Notes: generated by a model not told the origin, from the letters alone. Positions 35,678 to 45,857 are shown, counted from the stretch's first letter. The stretch is 64,000 bases of DNA from Gammaproteobacteria bacterium (GCA_947480335.1 CANKCB010000010.1:1-64000), one strand, 5' to 3'. Made by a program: numbers and translations.

Positions 35678-37026
35678 TGATCTTCAGAAAAGCCATACCC
35701 AGACGCAGTTTTCTACGCGGTGCAGGTGCCGCTCTGGCCCTGCCATTTCTTGATGGCATGATACCGGCACTTGCGGCAGCCACTGACCCGGCAGCCATAC
35801 GACCCACACGACTTTCGTTCATCGAGGTACCAAACGGTATCATCATGAATCAGTGGAGCCCGGCAACCGAAGGTGCAAACTTTCAACTGACACCAGTATT
35901 GCAACCACTGGCGGCCTTTCAGGACCGCATGCTGGTATTGAGTGGTCTGGCCCAGAATGAAGCCGGCAGACACGAAGGGGAAGTCGGAGGGGATCATCCG
36001 CGTGCCTGCACGGCATTTCTGACTGGTTCACATGCCCGTATGACTTCAGGAGCTGACCTGCGTGCCGGCATTTCCATTGATCAGATTGCTGCCCAGGAAT
36101 TCGGAAAATACACCCAACTGGCATCACTCGAAGTCGGGATGGAATCAGCTGAAATTGTCGGTTCCTGTGAATCGGCCTATAGCTGCGCTTATTACAATAC
36201 CGTGTCCTGGCGCAATGACACCACACCGCTACCCATGGAAAATCGTCCGCGCGTAATATTTGAACGCCTGTTTGGTGACAGTGGCAGCACCGATCCGAAA
36301 ATACGCAGACAGCGACTGCAGGAAAACAGCAGCATACTGGATGCTGTTATGGAAGATGTGACCCGCATCCAGAGTCGGCTTGCCGCGACCGATCGTGGCA
36401 AGATTGACCAATATCTGGAAGCCGTCAGGGACGTTGAAAGACGCATTCAACAAGCCGAAGCCCAGTTTGATCGGGAGCTGCCACAGATGGCTGGCCCGGT
36501 TGGTGTGCCGGAGAAGTTCTCTGATTTCTACAAATTAATGGCTGACCTGCAGGTACTCGCCTGGCAGAGTGATATGACCCGAGTTTGTACTTTCCAGATT
36601 GGTCATGAAATGAGTAACCGTGCCTATCCTGAACTCGGATTCGGCGATGCTCATCATTCTGTTACCCATCATCAGGGAGATGCGGAAAAGATTTCCAAAA
36701 CCATCAAGATCAATATTTTTCATGCCCAGCTACTGAGTTATTTCCTCGACAAGTTACAATCAACCAAAGATGGCGATGGCTCACTGCTGGATCATACATT
36801 GATGCTCTACGGCAGTGCGCTCAGCGATGGCAACCTGCATATCTTCAAGGATTTGCCCTTGCTGTTATTTGCAGGCAATACCACCGGTATCAAGGGTGGT
36901 CAGCATTTACGTTTTGCACATGACACGCCGATGACCAATCTGTTATTGACCATGCTGGAACAGGCGGGAATACATCTGGACAGTTTTGGCGATAGTACCG
37001 GAAAACTGCCTTTGCCACTGGTCTAG
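35674..37026 (+). CDS. DUF1552 protein with twin-arginine signal (cassette B)
   Basis: A 450-residue paralogue of the protein at 11506-12843, visibly similar along its length. The Tat signal is PRRSFLRGAGAALALPFLDG. The same conserved blocks appear: NGIIMNQW, HPRACTAFLTGSHA, HHSVTHHQGD and LDHTLMLYGSALSDGN. It overlaps the DUF1592 gene by 4 bases, and the ankyrin gene follows after 16. Function is unknown; the strict pairing suggests an exported complex or a two-step reaction with the heme protein. Confidence 0.9.
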   Translation: MMIFRKAIPRRSFLRGAGAALALPFLDGMIPALAAATDPAAIRPTRLSFIEVPNGIIMNQWSPATEGANFQLTPVLQPLAAFQDRMLVLSGLAQNEAGRHEGEVGGDHPRACTAFLTGSHARMTSGADLRAGISIDQIAAQEFGKYTQLASLEVGMESAEIVGSCESAYSCAYYNTVSWRNDTTPLPMENRPRVIFERLFGDSGSTDPKIRRQRLQENSSILDAVMEDVTRIQSRLAATDRGKIDQYLEAVRDVERRIQQAEAQFDRELPQMAGPVGVPEKFSDFYKLMADLQVLAWQSDMTRVCTFQIGHEMSNRAYPELGFGDAHHSVTHHQGDAEKISKTIKINIFHAQLLSYFLDKLQSTKDGDGSLLDHTLMLYGSALSDGNLHIFKDLPLLLFAGNTTGIKGGQHLRFAHDTPMTNLLLTMLEQAGIHLDSFGDSTGKLPLPLV

Positions 37027-37042
37027 TACGGGAGAGAAATAT

Positions 37043-38464
37043 ATGTCATCCAGTCTTAAAGCAATATTGTCGCTGATTATGCTGCTTAACAGTTGCCAGC
37101 TCTTTGCTGCAGGCACCAGCCTGGTCGAAGTCACGAAAACCGGTGATGTCAAGGCCGCACAAACACTGCTGAAATCTGGCAGTGATATAAATCAGACTTC
37201 GGCCGATGGCACCACCGCACTGGCTCATGCATCACACCGAAACGATTTGCCCATGGTCGATTTGCTGTTGCAGGCCGGAGCCGATGTTAATATTGCCAAT
37301 GATCTGGGTGCCACAGCCCTGTATTTGGCCGCTGCCAGTGCTGACGAAGGATTGATAAAAAAACTGCTGGATGCCGGCGCCAATCCGAATGCCGGCCTGC
37401 TGTCAGGAGAAACACCATTAATGGCCGCAACTAACCGGGGCAAGATGGCAACCGTAAAATTATTACTGGATCATGATGCGGATCCGAATGCCAGTGAATC
37501 CAATTCCGGCCAGACCGGATTAATGTGGGCCGTTGCTGACAAGCACAAGGAACTGGTCCAGCTGCTGGTGGAGTCAGAAGCTGATGTCCATCTGGGATCA
37601 AAGTCCGGATTTACCGCGCTGATGTTTGCTGCCCAACAGGGTGATCTTGAGTCTGCGAAGATTTTACTGGCTGCCGGATCACAGGTAGATGAACTGATGC
37701 CTAAAACCGGACTGACGCCGTTACTGATTGCCAGTGCGAGCGGTTTTGAGGAAGTCGCCACACTGCTGCTTGAACGTGGCGCCAGTACCGCAACCCTAGA
37801 TAGTAAGGGCAATACGGCCCTGCATCTTGCCGTTCGTAACCAAAATGCACTTGGTGTGGTAAAAAGTTTACTCAAACACGGTGCCAATCCGAATGCCCGT
37901 CTGAATCATCCGAAAGGCAAATTATTGACACCGACCGAACTGAATTTGCAAGGAGCAACGCCACTATTACTTGCAGCCGATATCGATAACTATGATGCCA
38001 TCACCGCACTGCTGGATGCAGGTGCGGATCCTAAAATTCCGACTGAACAGAAAGTTACAGCATTGATGATGGCCACAGGCGCCGGTGCTGCACCTTCCGA
38101 GGAACGACCTGCCGAGGTGATGGCACAGGCACTAAAAACAGTAAAACTACTGGTCGACCTCGGTCTGGATGTGAATGCAATCGGTCATTTTGGCTGGACC
38201 CCTTTACATCTGGCGGCCTATCACGGTGAAAATGATGTAATCAAGTATCTGGTGGAAAAAGGGGCAAAACTGAATGTGATGGACGGATTTGGCCAGACAC
38301 CCTTGAGTATTTCCAATGCCATTGTCACCGAAGGTATTGGCGATGCATATCGCCAGACACCGCGTTCGTATCGGAAAGAAACAGCAGAACTCCTGTTATC
38401 TCTTGGCGCCACACCACTGGAAAAATCCGGCGTCAAACGTGTGTCGGAAAGAGCAAGTCGATAA
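37043..38464 (+). CDS. Exported ankyrin-repeat protein (cassette B)
   Basis: A 473-residue ankyrin protein with a signal peptide (LKAILSLIMLLNSCQLFAAG) and about ten repeats (GTTALAHASHRND, SGFTALMFAAQQGD, GNTALHLAVRNQN, FGWTPLHLAAYHGE). The start is ATG 37043 with GGAGAG 6 bases upstream; the longer frame from 36986 overlaps the DUF1552 gene and lacks a signal peptide. It shares the C-terminal LLLSLGATP block with the cassette A protein but is about 60 residues shorter. A periplasmic binding or chaperone role for its two partners is inferred. Confidence 0.88.
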   Translation: MSSSLKAILSLIMLLNSCQLFAAGTSLVEVTKTGDVKAAQTLLKSGSDINQTSADGTTALAHASHRNDLPMVDLLLQAGADVNIANDLGATALYLAAASADEGLIKKLLDAGANPNAGLLSGETPLMAATNRGKMATVKLLLDHDADPNASESNSGQTGLMWAVADKHKELVQLLVESEADVHLGSKSGFTALMFAAQQGDLESAKILLAAGSQVDELMPKTGLTPLLIASASGFEEVATLLLERGASTATLDSKGNTALHLAVRNQNALGVVKSLLKHGANPNARLNHPKGKLLTPTELNLQGATPLLLAADIDNYDAITALLDAGADPKIPTEQKVTALMMATGAGAAPSEERPAEVMAQALKTVKLLVDLGLDVNAIGHFGWTPLHLAAYHGENDVIKYLVEKGAKLNVMDGFGQTPLSISNAIVTEGIGDAYRQTPRSYRKETAELLLSLGATPLEKSGVKRVSERASR

Positions 38465-38486
38465 CAGTCATATCACCGACTGTTTT
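38463..38486 (+). terminator. Short terminator after cassette B
   Basis: AACAGTC and GACTGTT arms around an 8-base loop, followed by TTT. It starts at the ankyrin stop codon and reaches the tyrS stop on the other strand. The stem is short, so this is a tentative call. Confidence 0.4.
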
Positions 38487-39696
38487 ATCCCTGATTGATA
38501 GTAACTTTCGCGAACTTGCGTTTGCCTACCTGTATCACATAGCTACTGCTGGCGTTGAGTCGGACGTCCCGATCTGAAATTTTTTCTCCGTCTACCTTGA
38601 CCGCGCCCTGACTGATCATGCGGATTGCTTCCGAGGTGCTGGAAGTTAAATCGGCCTGCTTCAGCACAGAAGCGATTGCGATATCCCTGGTACCCGCCTC
38701 GGCTGTCAGAATAACCTCGGGCATCTCTTCCGGGATCTGGCCGTGCCGGAACCGATTGATAAACTCATCACGAGCCGCATCAGCGATCTGTTTACTGTGG
38801 AATCGGGCAACCAGCTCTTCGGCCAGCTGAATCTTGATATCGCGCGGATTGGCTCCGGTGTTTACATCCTGTTTGAGCCGATCTATGTCAGCGCTGGATC
38901 GAAAACTGAGCAGATCATAATAACGCCACATCAACGTATCCGAGACAGACATAATTTTCCCGAACATTTGATCGGGGGCATCATTGATGCCGATGTAGTT
39001 ATCCAGTGACTTGGACATTTTTTGCACGCCATCCAGACCTTCCAGTATCGGCATGGTCAATATGACCTGGGGTTCCTGTCCTTCCTCGCGCTGCAGCTCC
39101 CTGCCCATCAACAGATTAAATTTCTGATCGGTACCACCCAGTTCTACGTCAGCCTTCATTACCACGGAATCATAACCCTGTATTAACGGATAAAGGAATT
39201 CGTGTATCGAGATGGGCAAATTGCCGGCATAGCGTTTTTTAAAATCATCCCGCTCCAGCATTCTGGCAACAGTAGATCGGGCAGCCAACTTGATCATGCC
39301 GATCGATCCGAGCTTTTCACACCACGTTGAGTTAAAGCAAATCTCGGTGCGGTCCGGATCCAGAATTTTGAATACCTGTTGCTGGTAGGTTTTGGCATTG
39401 GCAATAATATCGTCGCGTGTGAGCGGCTTGCGCGTCACGTTCCTGCCGGTGGGATCACCAATCAGCCCGGTAAAATCACCGATCAGAAACAGAATATGGT
39501 GACCCATATCCTGAAAGTGACGCAGCTTGTTGATTAATACGGTATGCCCAAGATGCAGATCCGGTGCAGTAGGATCAAATCCTGCCTTGATCCGAAGCGG
39601 TTTACCTCGCTCCAGTCTGGTCATGAGTTCCTGTTCGTGGATGATTTCATCTGCTCCACGTTTCAGCAACGCCATGGCTTCATTTATTGTACTCAT
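38485..39696 (-). CDS. tyrS: Tyrosine--tRNA ligase
   Basis: A 403-residue class I aminoacyl-tRNA synthetase that charges tRNA-Tyr. The HIGH-type motif is HLGHT at about residue 46, KMSKS lies near 233, and a C-terminal S4 RNA-binding domain ([19 protein letters not shown]) closes the chain. Length and layout fit the bacterial TyrRS subtype found in Pseudomonas (TyrZ-like). It diverges from the M23 peptidase gene, the usual arrangement of this block. Confidence 0.97.
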   Translation of the reverse strand: MSTINEAMALLKRGADEIIHEQELMTRLERGKPLRIKAGFDPTAPDLHLGHTVLINKLRHFQDMGHHILFLIGDFTGLIGDPTGRNVTRKPLTRDDIIANAKTYQQQVFKILDPDRTEICFNSTWCEKLGSIGMIKLAARSTVARMLERDDFKKRYAGNLPISIHEFLYPLIQGYDSVVMKADVELGGTDQKFNLLMGRELQREEGQEPQVILTMPILEGLDGVQKMSKSLDNYIGINDAPDQMFGKIMSVSDTLMWRYYDLLSFRSSADIDRLKQDVNTGANPRDIKIQLAEELVARFHSKQIADAARDEFINRFRHGQIPEEMPEVILTAEAGTRDIAIASVLKQADLTSSTSEAIRMISQGAVKVDGEKISDRDVRLNASSSYVIQVGKRKFAKVTINQG

Positions 39697-39826
39697 ATAT
39701 CTGTCCTAACCTGAGCGGGACCCTGGGTCAACCGATGATTTAACGATGACATTAATTCTTCATTCCTGCATTGACCTGTCTGGACAATGGCGCTATGGTT
39801 TACCTAATAATTATCCTGTAATAATC

Positions 39827-41272
39827 ATGACTTACAAAATTTATGTAAAATCCGACTATAAACCGGTTGTGCGCTGGATACCAGATCGTCCCTGGTATTT
39901 GCGACCACGTGGATTTATCTGGGCCACTACCGGATTTCTGGTTTCGGCTACAGCCGCCATCATATCATCCATGGCTCCATCTTCCGAATGGGAGTCAGTC
40001 GATACCGACTTCTACCCTGATCAGGTCATTGCAGAAAGTCTTGATTTCATCACCGTCAACTCCCAATACCGCCCGATCAAACAACCCGAAACGGTAAATG
40101 TCGATCCGAATGCCGAGCAATGGCATAAAATCAAGGTATCAACAGGTGACAGCCTGTCACTGATATTTGATCGGATGAAAATCTCCCCTGCCGTACTCTA
40201 TACCATCATGACTTCCGGTCAGGACACCAAGGCACTGAAATACCTGATGCCAGGACAGGAGTTGCGTTTCCTGACTGCCGGAGGAGTACTGAAGACGCTC
40301 GAATACGATCAGGATATGTTAACCACCCTGCAAATCAATCATGAAAACGGCGCCTATACCAGCAAATTGATCAAGACAGAACTGGATATAAAGGTACTGG
40401 AAACCGGTGCCACCATAGACAGTTCACTGTTCACTGCCGGCCAAAAAGCTGGCTTGTCAGACAATCTGATCATGCAACTGGTAGCAATCTATGGTTGGGA
40501 CATCGATTTTGCGCTGGACATTCGTGAAGGTGACAGCTTCAAAATCATCTATCAGGAACAATATAAAGAGGGCGTCAAAGTTGGTGAAGGACCCATACTG
40601 GCAGCCCAGTTTGTCAACGTAGGCAAACAGTTTCGCGCAATCAGATATGAATTACCGGATGGCAAAAGGGAATATTACTCGGATACCGGTACCAGCATGC
40701 GCAAGGAATTTCTGCGCACTCCGGTGGATTTCACACGTATCAGTTCCGGCTTTAGCCTGAGTCGCAAGCACCCGGTACTGAACAAGATCCGTGCACACAA
40801 GGGTGTCGACTATGCCGCCCCTACCGGTACACCAGTCAAGGCGGCTGGCAATGGGACGATCATGATGGTAGGAACAAATGGTGGTTATGGTCGCACGGTC
40901 GTAATTAAACATGGCAGCCAATATTCAACTCTCTACGCACACATGTCGAAATATGCCTCTGGCCTGAAAAAAGGTATGCGTGTCAAACAGGGACAGACCA
41001 TCGGCTATGTGGGTATGTCTGGACTCGCAACCGGTCCGCATCTGCATTATGAATTCCGTATCAATGATGTTCATCACAATCCGTTGACCGTTACCTTCCC
41101 GATGGCCGAATCCATCTCCGGCAAGCAACTCGCTGATTTCAAGGCCAAATCAGCAATGCTGTTCACCCAGCTGGATAAACAAAGTGACCATGCCGGTCCA
41201 CAGTTGATTGCTCTCACAGAAGAGAATTCTCTGCAACCTCCTGCCCAGACACCGAACAAAACGCAACCCTGA
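39827..41272 (+). CDS. M23 family murein endopeptidase (MepM-like)
   Basis: About 481 residues. One membrane anchor near residues 30-50 (FIWATTGFLVSATAAIIS), then a LysM/Csd3-like N-terminal region with WHKIKVSTGDSLSLIFDRM, and the C-terminal lysostaphin-type zinc peptidase: HKGVDYAAPTGTPV (first His and Asp) and GPHLHYEFRIN (the H-x-H ligand) near residue 405. It cleaves peptidoglycan cross-links from the periplasmic side. ATG 39827 gives the best N-terminus; the frame is open from 39746. anmK follows after two bases, so cell-wall cutting and recycling are coupled. Confidence 0.9.
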   Translation: MTYKIYVKSDYKPVVRWIPDRPWYLRPRGFIWATTGFLVSATAAIISSMAPSSEWESVDTDFYPDQVIAESLDFITVNSQYRPIKQPETVNVDPNAEQWHKIKVSTGDSLSLIFDRMKISPAVLYTIMTSGQDTKALKYLMPGQELRFLTAGGVLKTLEYDQDMLTTLQINHENGAYTSKLIKTELDIKVLETGATIDSSLFTAGQKAGLSDNLIMQLVAIYGWDIDFALDIREGDSFKIIYQEQYKEGVKVGEGPILAAQFVNVGKQFRAIRYELPDGKREYYSDTGTSMRKEFLRTPVDFTRISSGFSLSRKHPVLNKIRAHKGVDYAAPTGTPVKAAGNGTIMMVGTNGGYGRTVVIKHGSQYSTLYAHMSKYASGLKKGMRVKQGQTIGYVGMSGLATGPHLHYEFRINDVHHNPLTVTFPMAESISGKQLADFKAKSAMLFTQLDKQSDHAGPQLIALTEENSLQPPAQTPNKTQP

Positions 41273-41274
41273 TC

Positions 41275-42375
41275 GTGCGATATATCGGCCTTATGTCCGG
41301 AACCAGTATGGACGCGATCGACGCGGCGCTGGTAGACATTAATAACAACCAATTATCAGTCATTCATTATCACCAGTTTCCAATCAGCCGCGAAATTCAG
41401 CAACGCATCAGATCTATCAACGCAGAAACCCGTCTGGTAGATATCAGCGAACTGGATGCGATACTCGGAGAGTTATTTGCCGAAGCAGTGATCAGCCTGC
41501 TGGAACAGTCGGGACAACCTGCCTCTGCCATCACTGCCATCGGCAGTCATGGACAAACTGTCTTGCACTTGCCGGAAGCGCCACATGCCCGTACTGTACA
41601 AATTGGTGATCCATCCAGAATTGCAGTGCGTACCGGAATCACCACGGTGGCTGATTTTCGCCGTAATGACATCGCGGCTGGAGGACAGGGTGCGCCTTTG
41701 GCTTGTGGATTTCATGCCTGGCGATTTCGCCATCCACGCCAAAATCGCATCATTCTAAACCTTGGCGGCATTGCTAATATAACCCGACTGCCAGCCGATC
41801 CATCACAGGCAGTTACCGGGTTTGATACCGGCCCGGCCAATGGCCTGATGGACAGCTGGATACAATTGCACTTGCAGCAGGAGTATGATCAGGATGGGCT
41901 ATGGGCCGCATCAGGACATTGCAATGAACAATTACTTATGAGATTGCTGGATGAGCCCTACTTCAATCTGGCACCACCGAAAAGTACCGGCAAGGATTTG
42001 TTTAACCTGCACTGGTTAAATCAACAGATATCCTCGTCCGGTTTGCAGCTTGCTGCCGCGGACATACAAGCCTGTCTGTTGGAATTGGCGGCCCACAGTA
42101 TCAGCGCAGCCATCACACGATATGCAACGGATACAGACGAAGTGCTGATTTGCGGTGGCGGGGCTCATAACCAATCGCTGGTACAACGACTCATCGAACT
42201 GTTACCCGGAATGAAGATACAAAAGACTGACGTATATGGCATCAAAGCCGATGCAGTCGAAGCCGTCACCTTTGCCTGGCTGGCGAAATGCAGACTGGAT
42301 AATATCACTGCGAACATACCAACGGTTACCGGGGCACGGCGGTCCGTTGTATTAGGTGCGATTTACCCGGGTTGA
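41275..42375 (+). CDS. anmK: Anhydro-N-acetylmuramic acid kinase
   Basis: A 366-residue kinase that opens and phosphorylates 1,6-anhydro-MurNAc to MurNAc-6-phosphate in peptidoglycan recycling. The N-terminal phosphate loop GLMSGTSMDAIDAAL at residues 5-19, GSHGQTVLHLP near 89, and ILNLGGIANIT near 157 with FDTGPANGLMD are diagnostic. It starts at GTG 41275, two bases after the M23 gene. Confidence 0.96.
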   Translation: MRYIGLMSGTSMDAIDAALVDINNNQLSVIHYHQFPISREIQQRIRSINAETRLVDISELDAILGELFAEAVISLLEQSGQPASAITAIGSHGQTVLHLPEAPHARTVQIGDPSRIAVRTGITTVADFRRNDIAAGGQGAPLACGFHAWRFRHPRQNRIILNLGGIANITRLPADPSQAVTGFDTGPANGLMDSWIQLHLQQEYDQDGLWAASGHCNEQLLMRLLDEPYFNLAPPKSTGKDLFNLHWLNQQISSSGLQLAAADIQACLLELAAHSISAAITRYATDTDEVLICGGGAHNQSLVQRLIELLPGMKIQKTDVYGIKADAVEAVTFAWLAKCRLDNITANIPTVTGARRSVVLGAIYPG

Positions 42376-42379
42376 ACTC

Positions 42380-42416
42380 AAAAAAAGGGTGGTGTGCATA
42401 GTGCACACCACCCTTT
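42380..42416 (-). terminator. Bidirectional terminator between anmK and cytochrome c'
   Basis: A 12-bp GC-rich stem (GGGTGGTGTGCA, loop TAG, exact complement), extended by A/T pairs. On the minus strand it ends in seven T, giving a strong terminator for the cytochrome gene; on the plus strand the T-tract is only three long. Confidence 0.85.
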
Positions 42417-42429
42417 GATTACTTGCAGA

Positions 42430-42912
42430 TTATTTCTTTTCTTCTTCTACCCTGAAAGCGTCATGACAACCACCACATTCCTTGATGTCCTTGACCATGG
42501 CCTTGGCGCCTTCAATATCCGTAACAGCCAGCGTGGCAACCTTTGCAGCCTTGTCTGAAAGCTCGGTGGCTTTTTTGGAAAAATCGGCCTGATTGGTCCA
42601 GATATCCGGCTTGGCAGTGGATTTACCAACAATTGCGTTCAAGGTAAAGGCTTCGGGAATTACCTTGGACAATGCCGCGATGGCGTTGGCAGAATTGGCA
42701 AATGCAACTGCGTCTGTTGGACGTTTGCCATCTGCCATAGCACGCAGTACACCGCGTTGCGCAGCCAGTACATGCATCAGTTCCTGACGACCCTTTACTG
42801 CTTTTTCTTCCGGTGTCGGCTTCTTTTTTTCGCCTGCATCCTGCGCAGACACGACAGCCAGACCCAACAATGACACCATCACCGCGATTGAAAAAATCCT
42901 GATAAACTTCAT
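42430..42912 (-). CDS. Cytochrome c' family protein (class II)
   Basis: A 160-residue exported c-type cytochrome: signal peptide ending near VVSAQ, a Lys/Glu-rich start, four predicted helices and a single heme motif CGGCHDAFR close to the C-terminus (about residues 147-155), the mark of class II cytochromes (cytochrome c' or c556 type). These carry electrons or bind NO in the periplasm. It lies between anmK and erpA, genes that are neighbours in Pseudomonas, so it seems to be an insertion into a conserved block. Confidence 0.85.
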   Translation of the reverse strand: MKFIRIFSIAVMVSLLGLAVVSAQDAGEKKKPTPEEKAVKGRQELMHVLAAQRGVLRAMADGKRPTDAVAFANSANAIAALSKVIPEAFTLNAIVGKSTAKPDIWTNQADFSKKATELSDKAAKVATLAVTDIEGAKAMVKDIKECGGCHDAFRVEEEKK

Positions 42913-43057
42913 ATTAATCTACCCCCTGAGTAAGTTCATGAGCTAATTACTACTGTCAGGAGCCATACAACCCACCCCTGATTCTGCCGGCAATGATGAT
43001 ATTCCCCAATTTATTTATCAGCAACTAAAAACCGGTGCAGACTGAAGTTTTAACAAT

Positions 43058-43082
43058 CAAAAAAGGGCGCCAGAGCGCCCTT
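43058..43082 (-). terminator. Terminator of erpA
   Basis: AAGGGCGC, loop, GCGCCCTT, followed on the minus strand by a T-run (complement of the A at 43059-43064). It lies 25 bases beyond the erpA stop. Confidence 0.85.
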
Positions 43083-43106
43083 GTTGACAAATCGATGACC
43101 GTTTTA

Positions 43107-43472
43107 CTACACGGAAAATGAAGAACCACAACCGCAGGTAGTGCGAGCATTCGGGTTACGGATGACAAACTGGGCACCTTCAAGCCCTTCGGAATAGTCA
43201 ATTTCGGCTCCGGCAAGATATTGTATGCTCATTGGATCAACCAGCAACTTTACACCTTCACGCTCAATCACCGTGTCACCATCGGTGGTTTTTTCGTCAA
43301 AAGTGAATCCGTACTGGAACCCGGAACAGCCGCCACCACTGATATAGACTCTCAACATCAAACCGGCATTACCCTCATCCTCAATCAGCTCCCTGACTTT
43401 GGATACGGCAGAATCAGTGAAATTGAGTGGATCCGGTACATAACCGGAGGAGATTTCGAGATTGTTTTCCAT
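43107..43472 (-). CDS. erpA: Iron-sulfur cluster insertion protein ErpA
   Basis: A 121-residue A-type carrier that delivers Fe-S clusters to apoproteins. The three cluster-binding cysteines are present: [11 protein letters not shown] near residue 49 and the C-terminal CGCGSSFSV. It has the [20 protein letters not shown] block of the family. An AAGGT ribosome site precedes the start. The bactofilin gene lies upstream on the same strand. Confidence 0.96.
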   Translation of the reverse strand: MENNLEISSGYVPDPLNFTDSAVSKVRELIEDEGNAGLMLRVYISGGGCSGFQYGFTFDEKTTDGDTVIEREGVKLLVDPMSIQYLAGAEIDYSEGLEGAQFVIRNPNARTTCGCGSSFSV

Positions 43473-43536
43473 AGCTTAATTACCTTTATACCGCTGGCTG
43501 AGATTGATCAGTATAGCAAAAGACCTAGTAAAATGC

Positions 43537-43959
43537 TCAAGTATCGTGTTCAGGGAGATCAAAAGCATCCGCTGTGCTTGACGCCGTGTGTACCGATGGG
43601 GTGGTATGAACCAGTTTACCGTTTACTTCGGCACCAATCGCCATTTCAATCAAGCTGTAATAGACATTACCCGTAATCTGGGACTTGGATAAGAGCTCGA
43701 CATGGGCGCTACTGTGCACATCGCCCCTAACTTCACCATTGAGTACGACATACGGAACCTTAACCTCCCCTTCAATCCGTCCATGGTCACTCAACTGCAA
43801 CATCGAGGTACCGTCATCGTCGATTGCATACACATTACCCATAATGACCCCTTCAACATGCAAGCCACCAGTAAATTTCATATCACCGTTAATTACGGTG
43901 TGCTGACCTACCAACGTATCGATTCGGGTGGTCTTGCGTTTCTGTTTTTTGCCCCACAT
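43537..43959 (-). CDS. Bactofilin (polymer-forming cytoskeletal protein)
   Basis: A 140-residue bactofilin. After a short basic tail comes the right-handed beta-helix core: IDTLVGQHTVINGDMKFTGGLHVEG and repeated Gly/Val turns (GRIEGEVKVPYVVLNGEVRGDV), with a disordered C-terminus. Bactofilins polymerise without nucleotide and organise cell shape or wall synthesis. An AGGAG site precedes it. Its neighbours M23 peptidase and DUF6776 suit a role in envelope organisation. Confidence 0.93.
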   Translation of the reverse strand: MWGKKQKRKTTRIDTLVGQHTVINGDMKFTGGLHVEGVIMGNVYAIDDDGTSMLQLSDHGRIEGEVKVPYVVLNGEVRGDVHSSAHVELLSKSQITGNVYYSLIEMAIGAEVNGKLVHTTPSVHTASSTADAFDLPEHDT

Positions 43960-43981
43960 CTGTCAGGCTCCTGATAGTGAT

Positions 43982-44680
43982 TTATAATGGCCAGTCATAG
44001 GTTTTGCTGATCGCCGGTTCGCCGCTGGTCGGTCTGATTTGTACCATAACATGATCAGCCACGAACCCATCAGCCAGTTGAAACTCGTATTCCAGCCTCT
44101 TGAAACTTTTAATCTCGAATCCAAAGTCTGTTTTCTTGTCAAGCAAGCTGGCCAAATCCAGCTGTTGTCTTTGTCCGTTACTGACCCCTTCAATCGTAAC
44201 GGCAAAACTGCCTTTCATAACAGTATCATTTTTTGAAACATGGGTTAAGACCAGTTTCAACAGATACCAGTTTTTCCGGCTGGACGGTTCGATAAACAAT
44301 CCGTGTATATCCAGCCCGACCGTTTTCCGCGCTGAATCCATTACCCCCTGATAGAACTCGAGTTCGCGTTTCAGTTTGTAGATTTGGTCCTGCAACGCGA
44401 TCATGTCCTTTTGCAGCAACACCGCGGTTTCCTTATCCAGCCGGGTGGTCTGTTCGAGCATGATAATCCTGTCGTTCAGCTCGCTGTTCTGTTTTTCCAG
44501 CTGATGATTGGCTTCAAGCACTGATCGGGTGTCATTATTGTTATTGTTGTTCTTAAGCAGAGAACTCCAGTAACTACTATCCAGTAACAACCACGTAATC
44601 AGGGCAATGAGTACACTCAGTGTAATCACGGCAATAATCGATTGCCAGGGCCGGTGTGTCTTGATTACCAGTCGCGGCAT
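43982..44680 (-). CDS. DUF6776 family membrane-anchored coiled-coil protein
   Basis: A 232-residue protein with one membrane segment (residues about 13-33), a run of six Asn at residues 44-49, a coiled coil (about 55-115) and a C-terminal beta domain of some 110 residues. It occupies the place of P. aeruginosa PA0663 between argC and the bactofilin gene. Function is unknown; M23 peptidase, bactofilin and this protein may act together at the wall. It is 22 bases upstream of the bactofilin gene. Confidence 0.8.
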   Translation of the reverse strand: MPRLVIKTHRPWQSIIAVITLSVLIALITWLLLDSSYWSSLLKNNNNNNDTRSVLEANHQLEKQNSELNDRIIMLEQTTRLDKETAVLLQKDMIALQDQIYKLKRELEFYQGVMDSARKTVGLDIHGLFIEPSSRKNWYLLKLVLTHVSKNDTVMKGSFAVTIEGVSNGQRQQLDLASLLDKKTDFGFEIKSFKRLEYEFQLADGFVADHVMVQIRPTSGEPAISKTYDWPL

Positions 44681-44715
44681 AGTACCATCTCAGTCCAACC
44701 GCCTGAAATACTGCA

Positions 44716-45747
44716 TCATGGGTAACAGGCTGCAGCAATCAAACCGGTAGTTTCAGGCAAACCAAACAGGATGTTCATGTTCTGGATAGCCTGACCCGCC
44801 GCACCCTTGACCAGATTGTCCTCGACCGCCAGGATCACAGCAGTATTGCCGTTTTGTGGTTTATGACAGGATATCCGGCAGATATTGGTGCCCCTGACTG
44901 AACTGGTATTCGGGTGACTACCCAACGGCATTACGTCGACAAACGGTTCATCACGATACCGATCCGCATACAGTTTGTGCAAATCAATATCCGGGTTGTT
45001 CAACGTCGCATACAAGGTAGCATGGATACCCCTAATCATCGGTAATAGATGTGGCACAAACACCAGACCGATCGGATCTTTGCTGACCGATTGCAATCCT
45101 TGCCGTATTTCAGGCAAATGCCGATGCCCCGGAACAGCATAGGCTGAAAACGAATCAGCCGCTTCACAGTAATGATGCGCCATGGACAGCTTGCGACCAG
45201 CGCCACTGACTCCGGATTTCGCATCTGCAATCAGGCTGCCCGGATTCACCAGCTGTTTTTCGAGCAAGGGCAAAAAGCCAAGCTGCACGGCTGTGGGATA
45301 ACAGCCGGGGTTGGCAATCAGTCTGGCCTTGCGTATTTGTTCCCGGTTCAGTTCCGGCAGACCATACACGGCTTCGGACAACAAATCGGGGCATTCATGT
45401 TTTTGACCGTACCATTTTTCCCATTCCGCTACATTCTTCAGCCTGAAGTCGGCGGATAAATCGATAATGCGGGTACCTTTTTCCAGCAACGCTGGCGCAC
45501 TCTGCATGGCTGTACCATTGGGTGTCGCGAAAAAAACCACATCACAGGCACCCAGCGTACTGATGTCCGGCTCAACATACACCTGATTGATCATGCCCCT
45601 GAGTGAGGGGAAAATGTCACTGACCTGCTTGCCTTGCTCGGAACGTGAGGTGACCACCTGCAGTTGTACCTGCGGATGCTGCGCCAGCAAACGCATCAAC
45701 TCCACTCCGGTGTATCCGGTTGCTCCGACAATTCCAGCCTTAATCAT
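44716..45747 (-). CDS. argC: N-acetyl-gamma-glutamyl-phosphate reductase
   Basis: A 343-residue enzyme for the third step of arginine synthesis, reducing N-acetylglutamyl-phosphate with NADPH. The N-terminal motif [10 protein letters not shown] at residues 8-17 and the active-site Cys149 in NPGCYPTA are present, and [12 protein letters not shown] lies near 220. The frame is open from 45834; ATG 45747 is preferred by homology and a GGA about 9 bases upstream, with ATG 45753 an alternative. Confidence 0.95.
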   Translation of the reverse strand: MIKAGIVGATGYTGVELMRLLAQHPQVQLQVVTSRSEQGKQVSDIFPSLRGMINQVYVEPDISTLGACDVVFFATPNGTAMQSAPALLEKGTRIIDLSADFRLKNVAEWEKWYGQKHECPDLLSEAVYGLPELNREQIRKARLIANPGCYPTAVQLGFLPLLEKQLVNPGSLIADAKSGVSGAGRKLSMAHHYCEAADSFSAYAVPGHRHLPEIRQGLQSVSKDPIGLVFVPHLLPMIRGIHATLYATLNNPDIDLHKLYADRYRDEPFVDVMPLGSHPNTSSVRGTNICRISCHKPQNGNTAVILAVEDNLVKGAAGQAIQNMNILFGLPETTGLIAAACYP

Positions 45748-45857
45748 GTTCATGGTTCCAGTTGTTTGTCCCGGTATGATACGAGTTGAGGTGGGTGAGG
45801 AAAAGCAAAAAAACCGCCGATTCATGACCGGCAACCCCGGTTCACTGCCTTTTACCT

